Assembly (NCBI RefSeq): GCF_009857835.1
Contig: NZ_WWCL01000003.1
Coordinates: 434,001-498,000 of the forward strand
Source of the DNA: Duganella fentianensis
GTDB taxonomy: Bacteria; Pseudomonadota; Gammaproteobacteria; Burkholderiales; Burkholderiaceae_D
Length of the DNA stretch: 64,000 nt
Direction: 5' to 3'
Position numbers and translations under genes: made by a program. Shown here one piece after another: positions 17,634 through 25,362 of the stretch (position 1 is the first letter of the stretch; every line of letters begins with the position of its first letter). The notes beneath the pieces are model-generated. The model was not told the origin of the DNA. It searched no databases and saw only the letters and a program-made list of their open reading frames with translations.

Positions 17634-17685
17634 CAGATGATAGCATCTGGAAATTTAGTCCCGACAAGCAACTATTTGTTATACT
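17634..17685. promoter_or_regulatory. Palindrome and -10 box in the LysR/HD-GYP divergent region
   Basis: CAGATG-ATAG-CATCTG (17634-17649) is a perfect inverted repeat 27 bases upstream of the LysR start, a typical position for LysR autoregulation. TATACT at 17680-17685 on the plus strand is a -10 candidate for the HD-GYP gene, with its ATG 48 bases downstream. No convincing -35 was found. Confidence 0.4.
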
Positions 17686-17733
17686 CAAATCGTCCCGTCC
17701 GGCAGTCCAGACCCCACTCTCAGCAGGTCCCGC

Positions 17734-18954
17734 ATGTTAAAGAAAGTCGATTCTTCTCAACTTAAAGTAGGCATGTACATCCATGACCTGAGTTGCGACT
17801 GGATGACCCATCCGTTTGTGCGTAACCGCTTTCTGCTGACTAGCGAAGAAGAAATCCGCAAGATCATCAACGCCGGTATTCATGACGTTGTCATCGACAA
17901 CGATAAAGGGCTGGACGTACAGGACGCGCCCACGCTGGCCGAGGCGCAGGCTGCCACCGAGCGTGAAATTGTCGAAATTGCCACGAAATCTCCCATCGTC
18001 ACCCGTGTGTCGCTAGGCGAAGAAATGCAGCGCGCCGTGCAGATCCGCCATCAGGCGTCGACGCTGGTGCGCACCGTGATGCAGGACGCGCGTCTGGGCA
18101 AGGCGGTGGAACTCGATCAGGTGTCGCCGGTGGTGGAGAATATCACTGAATCCATCCTGCGTAATCCGGGCGCACTGGTGGGCTTGCTGCGGATTAAGAC
18201 CAAAGACGATTACACTTTTTTGCATTCTGTCAGCGTCTGTACCTTGCTGGTGGCGTTCTGCCGCTCGCGCAACTTCGAAGCGGAGCGTACCCATCAGGCC
18301 GGTCTGGGCGGTTTGCTGCATGATACGGGCAAGGCGCTGGTGCCGGACAAAATCCTCAACAAGCCGGGCCCGCTGACGGACGAAGAATTTGCCATCATCA
18401 AGCGTCATCCGAAAGATGGCTACGATATTCTGCTGAAGTCGCCGGAAATCGGTCCCATCCCGCTCGACATCACGCTGCATCACCACGAACGGCGCGATGG
18501 CAGCGGCTATCCGGAAAAACTGGGCGGCGATGGCATCAGCGAGCTGGCCCAGATGGCGGCGATTGTCGATGTGTACGATGCCATTACGGCGGATCGCTGC
18601 TATCACAAGGGCATGTCGGCAGCGGCTGCGCTGCGCAAGATTTACGAGTGGAGCAAATTCCACTTCAATCCCCAGTACGCCCAGGAATTCATGCGCTGCG
18701 TGGGGATCTACCCCGTCGGTACCATGGTCATGCTGGAATCGGGCCGTCTGGGCGTGGTGGTGGAGCCGCATGAAACCAATCTGCTGGCACCCAAGGTCAA
18801 CGTGTTCTTCAATACCAAGCAGAACCTGTACATCAAACCGGAGACGGTGGACCTGTCGCGCGGGCTGGGCTTCGGCGGCGGCGACAAGATCGTCGGCCAC
18901 GAATCGCCGAGCAAGTGGAATGTGGATCCGATGCGCTTCCTGAGTCTGAACTGA
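17734..18954 (+). CDS. HD-GYP domain cyclic-di-GMP phosphodiesterase with DUF3391
   Basis: A 406-residue cytoplasmic protein. The N-terminal DUF3391 region (about 1-140, starting KKVDSSQLKVGMYIHDLS) precedes an HD-GYP domain (about 145-330). Catalytic and metal residues are present: LLHDTGK (HD pair), HHHERRDGSGYP (GYP motif) and IVDVYDAIT. It should hydrolyse c-di-GMP to GMP. All signature residues are intact. It faces a GGDEF cyclase gene convergently across a shared terminator, so the opposing enzymes lie side by side. It has no membrane segment. Confidence 0.93.
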   Translation: MLKKVDSSQLKVGMYIHDLSCDWMTHPFVRNRFLLTSEEEIRKIINAGIHDVVIDNDKGLDVQDAPTLAEAQAATEREIVEIATKSPIVTRVSLGEEMQRAVQIRHQASTLVRTVMQDARLGKAVELDQVSPVVENITESILRNPGALVGLLRIKTKDDYTFLHSVSVCTLLVAFCRSRNFEAERTHQAGLGGLLHDTGKALVPDKILNKPGPLTDEEFAIIKRHPKDGYDILLKSPEIGPIPLDITLHHHERRDGSGYPEKLGGDGISELAQMAAIVDVYDAITADRCYHKGMSAAAALRKIYEWSKFHFNPQYAQEFMRCVGIYPVGTMVMLESGRLGVVVEPHETNLLAPKVNVFFNTKQNLYIKPETVDLSRGLGFGGGDKIVGHESPSKWNVDPMRFLSLN

Positions 18955-18970
18955 AGCGTCCTGCCGAATC

Positions 18971-18998
18971 AAAAACAGCCTCGTCCGAGGCTGTTTTT
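18971..18998. terminator. Bidirectional intrinsic terminator between HD-GYP and GGDEF genes
   Basis: AAAAACAGCCTCG-TC-CGAGGCTGTTTTT: a GC stem flanked by A and T runs, so it works on both strands. It begins 17 bases after the HD-GYP stop and touches the GGDEF stop codon (18999-19001). Confidence 0.9.
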
Positions 18999-20042
18999 TT
19001 AGAAGAATTCCGCCGTATCGTTGGAAGCCACTGCCTGTAGCAAGCCTTCCTGCACCAGCTCGTCGTAATGGCAGGCCATGTTGCGGCCATGGCTTTTGGC
19101 GTAGTACAGCGCCTGATCGGCATGGCCGAGGATCATCACGGGCGCATCGAGCGCGCTGATGCTGACGAAGCCCACACTGACCGTAACCTTGCCCACCTGG
19201 GGGAAATCATGCGCGGCCACGCTCATGCGGAAGCGCTCGATGATTTTCTTGGCGTTTTCCAGCGTGGTGGAACGCAGCAGCACGACGAATTCTTCGCCGC
19301 CGAAACGGAACACGCGGTCCTGGCTGCGGAACGAGGAGGTCAGCAGGTTGGCGATCAGAATCAGCACTTCGTCGCCATACAGGTGGCCGAAGCGGTCGTT
19401 GACCAGCTTGAAGTGGTCGACGTCGACCACGGCCAGCCACTGCTTTTCCTGATCGCGCGGGCTGCGCCGTTCCGGTTCGCCGAGCACGGCGACGGAATGG
19501 CTGTCCGTGCTGGCCGCCAGCATCTTGGCCAGCTGGTCGTCGAAAGTCTTGCGGTTGAGCAGGCCCGTGAGCGAATCACGTTCGCTGTAATCGAGCAGAT
19601 TCTGGAAATTGCGGTACACGCTGACGATGCCGCCGATCACGTGGATGGTATCGCTGGTGTAAGGCGTAGGGTTGATGATTTCCAGACAGGTATCGCATTT
19701 GTCGCCCATCCAGATCGGCAGCCACAGCGTATGGCCACCTACGTCGTTGACGATGTCGGCGCTGGACTCATGGTGGCTGATGCAGTGGGCCAGCGGGGCC
19801 AGACTGGTCAGCGGTTCGCCCGGCTGGTGCGGATCGTTATTCTCGACCATGTGCGCGACTTCGCCGGCGCGTATGCTGGCGCGGGGACGCACAAAGGTCT
19901 TGCCACGGATGGTGACCAGCGAGAGCACGCGGGTCTGGCTGGCATTGGCCAGCTCCTGCACCGCCGAGATCACCGAAATGTCGAGCATCGTGTGATCGCG
20001 GTGGCCAGTCATGTCCACCATGTGTTTCAGTAGGGAATCCAT
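18999..20042 (-). CDS. GGDEF diguanylate cyclase with GAF-like sensor
   Basis: A 347-residue protein. Residues about 15-175 look like a GAF-type sensory domain, with several Cys and His (HCISHHE, GDKCDTCLE) that could bind metal or sense redox. A GGDEF domain (about 180-340) follows, with active-site motif FGGEEF. An intact inhibitory I-site RSQD lies exactly five residues before GGEEF, so product inhibition is expected. There are no membrane segments. ATG 20042 was chosen over 20132/20111; none has a good ribosome site, so the start is uncertain. A palindrome at 20064-20077 lies immediately upstream. Confidence 0.9.
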   Translation of the reverse strand: MDSLLKHMVDMTGHRDHTMLDISVISAVQELANASQTRVLSLVTIRGKTFVRPRASIRAGEVAHMVENNDPHQPGEPLTSLAPLAHCISHHESSADIVNDVGGHTLWLPIWMGDKCDTCLEIINPTPYTSDTIHVIGGIVSVYRNFQNLLDYSERDSLTGLLNRKTFDDQLAKMLAASTDSHSVAVLGEPERRSPRDQEKQWLAVVDVDHFKLVNDRFGHLYGDEVLILIANLLTSSFRSQDRVFRFGGEEFVVLLRSTTLENAKKIIERFRMSVAAHDFPQVGKVTVSVGFVSISALDAPVMILGHADQALYYAKSHGRNMACHYDELVQEGLLQAVASNDTAEFF

Positions 20043-20506
20043 CGTCGTCTTTGGAGAGTAATCACACAACCTTGTGTTGAGCCAGGCTAGCTTCGCGCCT
20101 ATCAAGTCCATATCTTTGATAGTCAGGCGCACAGTGAAGCAGCAACGGGGAGCCTTTCCAAAGAACAGCTAGGCAGGATAATAGCTTTTTGTAATCAAAG
20201 CAATTCATGTGTGCGAAAAAAAACATCTCTTCTAAACGAGTGCAACTTTTTTCCGACAACCGCTCTGCCCAGCAGCATAACCATGCTGATCAGGGCGCAG
20301 TTTGACATAAGCCAGCACCGTTCGGGGGCACTGATGAATATATTTCATCAGTCGCGGCAAAAGATTCCGTGCGGAAAACTTGCGTCACGTCAACTTGCTT
20401 TTCGGCAGCTTTTGTATAGTGAATCCAATGCTGCAGCACAGGGAAAAAACGGCACCGCCGGCCCGCTGCATCAGGGGTTTTCCTACACTACTCTCGGGAG
20501 CACATC
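20043..20506. promoter_or_regulatory. Control region between GGDEF gene and Tad pilus locus
   Basis: This 464-base gap holds no convincing gene. ACACAA-CC-TTGTGT (20064-20077) is a perfect palindrome 22 bases upstream of the GGDEF start. CTGATGAA-TATAT-TTCATCAG (20331-20351) is a perfect palindrome 156 bases upstream of flp. TATAGT at 20415-20420 is a -10 candidate for flp, with only a poor -35 (TTGCTT at 14-base spacing). The region is AT-richer than its surroundings. Confidence 0.5.
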
Positions 20507-20683
20507 ATGCATGCACTGATCACCGCAGTAAAAGCTTTTGCCCACGATGATGACGGCATTACCGCCATCGAATACGGCCTGATTGCCGCCACCATGGTCG
20601 GCCTGGTCGCCACCGTGTTCGGGCTGCTGGGGCCGGCACTGACCAACGCCTTCACTGATATCGCCAGCAAGATTCACACCTAA
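20507..20683 (+). CDS. flp: Flp/Fap-type major pilin
   Basis: A 58-residue pilin precursor. The short leader MHALITAVKAFAHDDDG is cleaved after Gly17. The mature protein starts ITAIEYGLIAATMVG, the Flp signature with Glu at +5 and Tyr at +6, and runs into one hydrophobic helix. GGGAG lies 7 bases upstream of the ATG. It is followed by a hairpin and the prepilin peptidase gene cpaA. It builds the Tad (tight adherence) pilus fibre used for surface attachment. Confidence 0.95.
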   Translation: MHALITAVKAFAHDDDGITAIEYGLIAATMVGLVATVFGLLGPALTNAFTDIASKIHT

Positions 20684-20704
20684 GCCGCCGGCCGGGCGTA
20701 AAAC

Positions 20705-20733
20705 ACTCTCCGGCAGCAGCCGGGCCGGAGAGT
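20705..20733 (+). promoter_or_regulatory. Hairpin between flp and cpaA
   Basis: ACTCTCCGG / CCGGAGAGT is a perfect 9-bp stem with an 11-base loop, 21 bases after the flp stop. There is no T run. It probably acts as a 3'-end protector or partial attenuator, letting pilin mRNA exceed that of the downstream assembly genes. Confidence 0.55.
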
Positions 20734-20752
20734 CAGTCAGGGAGAATTGATC

Positions 20753-21283
20753 ATGCTCACAGCCATAGAAATGATACTGGTCTGTCTGGTGGCGCAAGCT
20801 GCGTTGACGGATTTGACACTACGCAAAATTCCCAATGTGCTGATTCTGAGCGGCCTGCTGCTGGCGCTGATCCTGCACAGTCTGGCAGGACAGCATGGCG
20901 CAGTCGCCCAGCAGTGGCTGGCCGGTGCTGTCACCGGCCTTTTTGTTTTTCTACCGCTGTATCTGCTACGCGGCATGGCCGCTGGCGACGTGAAGCTGCT
21001 GGCCATGGTGGGCGCGTTTCTGGGGCCGCTGGCCGCGCTCAAGGTGGCCGCGCTGGCCACACTGTTTGGCGGCATGCTGGCGCTGGTGATGCTGCTGTGG
21101 ACGGGGCGCTGGCGTCAGGCCTGGCGCAATGTGTGGACCCTGTGCGCGCCCGTGTGCTGGCGCTGTCTGGGCGTACCCATGCAGGCCGTGCCCTTGCCCG
21201 CTGTGACCAGCGTGGGCGGCATACCGTATGGCCTGGCCATCGCGCTGGCCACGGCCAGCACGGTGCTGCTGGCACAGCGCTAG
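20753..21283 (+). CDS. cpaA: Prepilin peptidase CpaA/TadV (A24 family)
   Basis: A 176-residue polytopic membrane aspartyl protease that trims the Flp leader. The two catalytic aspartates are visible as TDLTLRKIPN (D at about 20) and the GDVKLLAMVG box (D at about 79). About five hydrophobic segments are present. It lacks the N-terminal methylase and zinc domain of PilD, as usual for Tad-locus enzymes. ATG 20753, 9 bases after GGGAG, is preferred over TTG 20747. Confidence 0.92.
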   Translation: MLTAIEMILVCLVAQAALTDLTLRKIPNVLILSGLLLALILHSLAGQHGAVAQQWLAGAVTGLFVFLPLYLLRGMAAGDVKLLAMVGAFLGPLAALKVAALATLFGGMLALVMLLWTGRWRQAWRNVWTLCAPVCWRCLGVPMQAVPLPAVTSVGGIPYGLAIALATASTVLLAQR

Positions 21284-21386
21284 TGTTGTAGCACCAGCAC
21301 CGCGGGCAACACGGCTTTGCTCCGCGTCAATGTCTGCAAAGCAGGGCTCGCTAGACTGAGTTTCCTAATCACAAGGAGAGTGCACC

Positions 21387-22760
21387 ATGACTGCGCTGGC
21401 TACGTCTGCTGCTACGGCAACCACATCGGAACCAGCGCTGGCGCTGGCCGAACTGTGGCCGGCGGTGCCGCGCTCCGTGCGCGAGGCGGGCTTGCCGGCC
21501 GCCCTGATTGCCGAGCTGATCGCCAAAGCGATACTGTTATCCGGCAAAACTCCGCTCTCCCAGCTGAGCACCCGTCTGCACCTGTCGCTCAATGTGCTGC
21601 GCGAAGTGCTGGACCTGCTGGTGGCCGAGCATGTGCTGGAAGTGGCATGGCGCGGCGATTCCGACCTCGACGTGCAGTACCAGCTGACGGCCAGCGGACG
21701 CCAGCGCGCCACTGCGTGGCTGGAACGCTGCGCCTACGTGGGACCGGCGCCTGTGCCGCTGGCAGCCTATGCGGCGCTGGTGGAGCGTCAGGCCGCGCAG
21801 ATGCTGTCGCTCAGCGCGGAAGATCTGGCCAATGAACTGGGCGATGTATTTCTCGCCACGGCCCAGCAGCGCATGCTGGGTGCGGCACTGTATGCCGGCC
21901 GCACGGTGCTGCTGCACGGACCTTCGGGCAGCGGCAAGTCCACCCTGGCGCGCCGCCTCGGCAGCCTGCTGCAAGGTGTGGTGGCAGTGCCCCACGCGCT
22001 GCTGATCGGGAGCGATATCGTGCAGGTGTATGACGCTTTGCTGCACCGCGCGCCCCAGCCTTACCAGCTGCGCCAGCTGGGCGAACGGCGTAGTTGCGAT
22101 CCGCGCTGGGTGCTGTGTCAGCGCCCCGTGCTCACGCTGGATGCAGAGCTCACCAGCGCGCAGCTGGAACTGCAGGCCGATACCCAGGCCGGCTGCTATC
22201 GCGCGCCGCCCCAGCTACAGGCCAATAATGGTTTGCTGATCGTCGATGATCTGGGCCGCCAGCATATGCCGGCCAGCGATTTGCTGAACCGCCTGACGCT
22301 GGCGCAGGAGCTGGGGCGCAGCAGCATGAGCGTGGGCGCTGCCAGTGCGGTGACGGTGAGCTGCCGCCTGCAGCTGGTGTTCGTCACCAGCATGCAGCCG
22401 GCCAGCCTGTTCGATGCTTCCGCGCTGCGCCGGCTCAGCTACAAGATCGGCATCGATGCGCTCGATGCTGCCAGCTACCGCACGCTGTTCCGCCACCGCT
22501 GCGTGAACAGCGGCGTGGTGTTCGACGATGCGGCACTGCGCTATCTGGTCGACCAGCTGCACGGCGGCAGCGGCTTGCCTCTGCTGGCCTGCTATCCGGC
22601 CGAAATCGTCGGCCGCATCCGCGACTTTGCCGGCTTTCTCGGCGAAGCGCCGCGCGTCACTGTGGCCACGCTCGATCAGGCGTGGATCAGTATGTTCGCT
22701 GACTATCCGTCCCTGCCGGCGACGGCGGGCGCAGCGCCGGATAGTCAGCGTGCCATATGA
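21387..22760 (+). CDS. Tad-locus AAA-type ATPase with winged-helix-like N-terminus (uncharacterised)
   Basis: 457 residues. The first ~110 include LSGKTPLSQLSTRLHLSLNVLREVLDLL recast in short helices, resembling a winged-helix fold. The ATPase core has Walker A GPSGSGKST at 178-186 (K184), Walker B-like LLIVDDLG (D287, D288) and a sensor-like stretch LQLVFVTSM. It is not CpaE, CpaF or a known Tad subunit. ATP-binding proteins in this position are seen in other beta-proteobacterial Flp loci, but I know of no assigned function. AAGGAG precedes the ATG. It overlaps cpaB by 4 bases (ATGA). Roles in pilus regulation or as a remodelling ATPase are inference. Confidence 0.8.
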   Translation: MTALATSAATATTSEPALALAELWPAVPRSVREAGLPAALIAELIAKAILLSGKTPLSQLSTRLHLSLNVLREVLDLLVAEHVLEVAWRGDSDLDVQYQLTASGRQRATAWLERCAYVGPAPVPLAAYAALVERQAAQMLSLSAEDLANELGDVFLATAQQRMLGAALYAGRTVLLHGPSGSGKSTLARRLGSLLQGVVAVPHALLIGSDIVQVYDALLHRAPQPYQLRQLGERRSCDPRWVLCQRPVLTLDAELTSAQLELQADTQAGCYRAPPQLQANNGLLIVDDLGRQHMPASDLLNRLTLAQELGRSSMSVGAASAVTVSCRLQLVFVTSMQPASLFDASALRRLSYKIGIDALDAASYRTLFRHRCVNSGVVFDDAALRYLVDQLHGGSGLPLLACYPAEIVGRIRDFAGFLGEAPRVTVATLDQAWISMFADYPSLPATAGAAPDSQRAI

Positions 22761-23575
22761 ACAAGCGCCGCGCCCTGATCATGCTGGCGCTGGCCCTGCT
22801 ATTCGGGCTGGCCGCAGTGCTGCTGGCGGCGCGCTGGCTGCTGCGGCCTGCGCCGGCTGCGGCCAACCATATCGTCGTGGCGGCCAGCGATATCAGCCTG
22901 GGCCAGCGCCTCACGCCGGAGCTGCTGAAGACGCTGGACTGGCCGGCAGAGAGCATGCCGCACGGCGCGGTGCACGATAGCGCCGCGCTGGTCGGACGGG
23001 TGCTGCGCACCAGCGTGCTGCGCGACGAACCGCTGAACGAAGCCAAGCTGGCGCCTGCCGGTACCACGGGCGGCCTGTCGGCGCTGATTGCGACGGGCAA
23101 GCGCGCCATCACGGTGCGGGTGAATGATGTGGTGGGGGTGGCTGGCTTTGCCCTGCCGGGCAACTTCGTCGATATTCTGGTGAATATGCAGGCCAGTGCC
23201 AGCGGCAGCGAGCATGCCATCTCGCGCATCGTGCTGGAACGCATACTGGTGCTGGCCGTGGCGCAGGAAGTGGGGCGTGATGAAACCCGTCCCAAGGTGG
23301 TGAATGCCGTGACGCTGGAAGTTACGCCGGCCCAGGCCGAGAGCATCGATCTGGCGCGCAGTGTGGGTAGCCTGTCGCTGGTGCTGCGCAATCAGGTCGA
23401 TCCGCTACCCGGTGTCACCACGGGCGCAACCAGAAACACCTTGCTGCATATCGAAGCGCCTCCCGTGCAGGCCGATCCTGTGCCGCAGGCCCGGGCGGTA
23501 ACAGCGTCAGCTCAGCCCCGGCGACACTGCATAGACGTGATCGCAGGCACGCAGCAGGTGCAGGAATGTCTGTGA
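22757..23575 (+). CDS. cpaB: Flp pilus assembly protein CpaB/RcpC
   Basis: 272 residues. One N-terminal membrane anchor (about 6-28) is followed by a SAF domain (about 35-105, starting HIVVAASDISLGQRLTPELL) and a beta-rich periplasmic part including NDVVGVAGFALPGNFVDILV, typical of RcpC/CpaB. It works with the secretin in the periplasm. ATG overlaps the previous stop. The C-terminal tail (about 235-272) is longer and carries two Cys (RRHCIDVI, QECL) that could form a disulfide. Confidence 0.92.
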   Translation: MNKRRALIMLALALLFGLAAVLLAARWLLRPAPAAANHIVVAASDISLGQRLTPELLKTLDWPAESMPHGAVHDSAALVGRVLRTSVLRDEPLNEAKLAPAGTTGGLSALIATGKRAITVRVNDVVGVAGFALPGNFVDILVNMQASASGSEHAISRIVLERILVLAVAQEVGRDETRPKVVNAVTLEVTPAQAESIDLARSVGSLSLVLRNQVDPLPGVTTGATRNTLLHIEAPPVQADPVPQARAVTASAQPRRHCIDVIAGTQQVQECL

Positions 23576-23582
23576 GGCTGCC

Positions 23583-25061
23583 ATGAAACTGCTGCCCTAT
23601 CTTGCTGTGCTGGTGCTGGCTGTGGGGGCCGGAGCGGCGCATGCTGCCGGCAAGGCCGAGACGCGCCTACACTGCAATGGTCAGGTGGCGGCGCCTGTCA
23701 GTCTGAATCTGGCGCTGGGCAAGGCCAAACTGATGCAGATGCCGGAAACCGTCGAAGCGCGCAGTGTCGGCAATCCGGCCGTGCTGCATGCCAGGCTGGT
23801 GGCGCCGGATGCGCTGTATGTGGTGGGGCTGGAGATAGGCAGCAGCAATATGATGGTGCAAGGGAGCAGCGGCCTGTGTACGCTGATCGAAGTGGTGGTG
23901 GGGCTGGATGCGGGCGCCGTGCAGAACGCGCTGGCGACGCTGCTGCCCGAGCAGAAGGAGCTGCACGTGAGTGCAGCGGGCGATACGCTGGTCATCAGCG
24001 GCACGGTGGATGATGCACCCACGGTGGAGCGGGTGATGGAAGTGGCATCAGCCTTCGTGCGGCGCCAGCCACCGGCAGCGGACGGCAGCAAGGCCAGTGC
24101 CACCGCGGCGGCCAGCAGTAACAGCCCGAGCCCAGGCGGCAGCAGCGGCAGTAGCAGCAGCCGTGCAGTGGCGACGGCTGCGGCGCCCGCCGGTGCTGCC
24201 ATCATCAACCTGCTGTCCGTGCGCGCGCCCCAGCAGGTGATGCTGGAAGTGAAAATCGCCGAAGTCTCCAAGTCCCTGCTGGACAAGCTGGAAGCAGGCA
24301 GCACGCTGAACTTTGGCGGCGGCAGCTGGAGTTCGGCCCTGTCGTCCAGTTTTCTCAGCGGAACCTTGCGCGGGCTGCTGCGCATAGGCGGCGCGGCAGG
24401 CAACCATGTGGCGCTGGCGGCAGAAAAGCAGGACGGTCTGGTACGCATACTGGCCGAACCTACGGTGATGGCACTGAGTGGGCAGGAAGGCAGCTTTCTG
24501 GCGGGCGGCAAGATCTTCATCCCCGTCGGGCAGGACAACAACAAGGTGACGCTGGAAGAAAAGGAGTTCGGCGTGGGGCTGCGCTTCACGCCTACCGTGC
24601 TGGCCGGCGGGCGCATCAATCTGCGGGTGGCGCCGGAAGTGTCGGAGCTGTCGCGCGAAGGCATAGGTATCTCCGCCAACGGCATCAGCGGCAATGCGCT
24701 GCTGCCACTGATTACGACGCGCCGTGCTGCCACCACGGTGGAGCTGTACGATGGCCAGAGCTTTGCCATCGGCGGCCTGATACGCGACAGCCAGAGCAGC
24801 GGCCTGCGCGGCATGCCGGTGCTGGGCGATCTGCCCGTGCTGGGCACGCTGTTCCGCAGCACCGACTTCCAGCAGGATCGCACCGAATTGCTGTTTGTCG
24901 TGACCCCGCATCTGGTCAAGCCCCTGCCTGCCAGTTACGCCCTGCCGACCGACGGACTGCAAGCGCCCGACCGAGTGCAGCTCAACCTGCAGGGGCGGCT
25001 GGAAGCTGCGCCGGCCACTGCACCCGCGCCGCTGCCGGCCCCCGTCAATCCACCGCGCTGA
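23583..25061 (+). CDS. cpaC: Tad pilus outer-membrane secretin CpaC/RcpA
   Basis: 492 residues with a signal peptide (about 1-21, ending AAHAAG). An N-terminal secretin-associated domain (about 35-115) and a BON-like repeat (ELHVSAAGDTLVISGTVDD, about 122-145) precede a Ser/Gly/Ala-rich linker (about 165-205). The C-terminal secretin domain (about 215-460) includes AGGKIFIPVGQ, ITTRRAATTVELYDGQSF and GLRGMPVLGDLPVLGTLF. It forms the outer-membrane channel for the Flp pilus. The final ~30 residues are Pro/Ala-rich. Confidence 0.93.
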   Translation: MKLLPYLAVLVLAVGAGAAHAAGKAETRLHCNGQVAAPVSLNLALGKAKLMQMPETVEARSVGNPAVLHARLVAPDALYVVGLEIGSSNMMVQGSSGLCTLIEVVVGLDAGAVQNALATLLPEQKELHVSAAGDTLVISGTVDDAPTVERVMEVASAFVRRQPPAADGSKASATAAASSNSPSPGGSSGSSSSRAVATAAAPAGAAIINLLSVRAPQQVMLEVKIAEVSKSLLDKLEAGSTLNFGGGSWSSALSSSFLSGTLRGLLRIGGAAGNHVALAAEKQDGLVRILAEPTVMALSGQEGSFLAGGKIFIPVGQDNNKVTLEEKEFGVGLRFTPTVLAGGRINLRVAPEVSELSREGIGISANGISGNALLPLITTRRAATTVELYDGQSFAIGGLIRDSQSSGLRGMPVLGDLPVLGTLFRSTDFQQDRTELLFVVTPHLVKPLPASYALPTDGLQAPDRVQLNLQGRLEAAPATAPAPLPAPVNPPR

Positions 25062-25074
25062 ATGGATAACTGCC

Positions 25075-25353
25075 ATGGCTGTCTTTTCTCTCCCCGTACC
25101 AGCACTGCTGCTGGCAACCCTGTGCTGTGGCTGCAGCACCCAGCTCTCGACCAGCACACCGGACTGGGACCAGCATTTCGGCAGCCGCGCACGGGCCACG
25201 CTGGCCCTGCAGGTGGCCTATCCCGCTGCCTCCAGCAGTGATACGGCTGCCGGCATGGACGGGCGCAAGGCCAGAGCTGCTTACGAGCGCTATCAGAAAG
25301 CCGGGGCTGATGCGGCCCCGGCGGCGTCCGGCCAGAGTGCCAACAACAAGTGA
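25075..25353 (+). CDS. Small Tad-locus lipoprotein (CpaD-like position)
   Basis: 92 residues. A hydrophobic leader ending LLLATLCCGCST looks like a lipoprotein signal, although the lipobox is imperfect. A short polar part containing GMDGRKARAAYERYQKAG follows, a motif often found in small lipoproteins of this position in Flp loci. It sits between the secretin and CpaE, where CpaD is found in other species, but it is much shorter than CpaD. It is probably a secretin-associated pilotin or stabiliser; that is inference. Confidence 0.75.
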   Translation: MAVFSLPVPALLLATLCCGCSTQLSTSTPDWDQHFGSRARATLALQVAYPAASSSDTAAGMDGRKARAAYERYQKAGADAAPAASGQSANNK

Positions 25354-25362
25354 GGATAGGCG

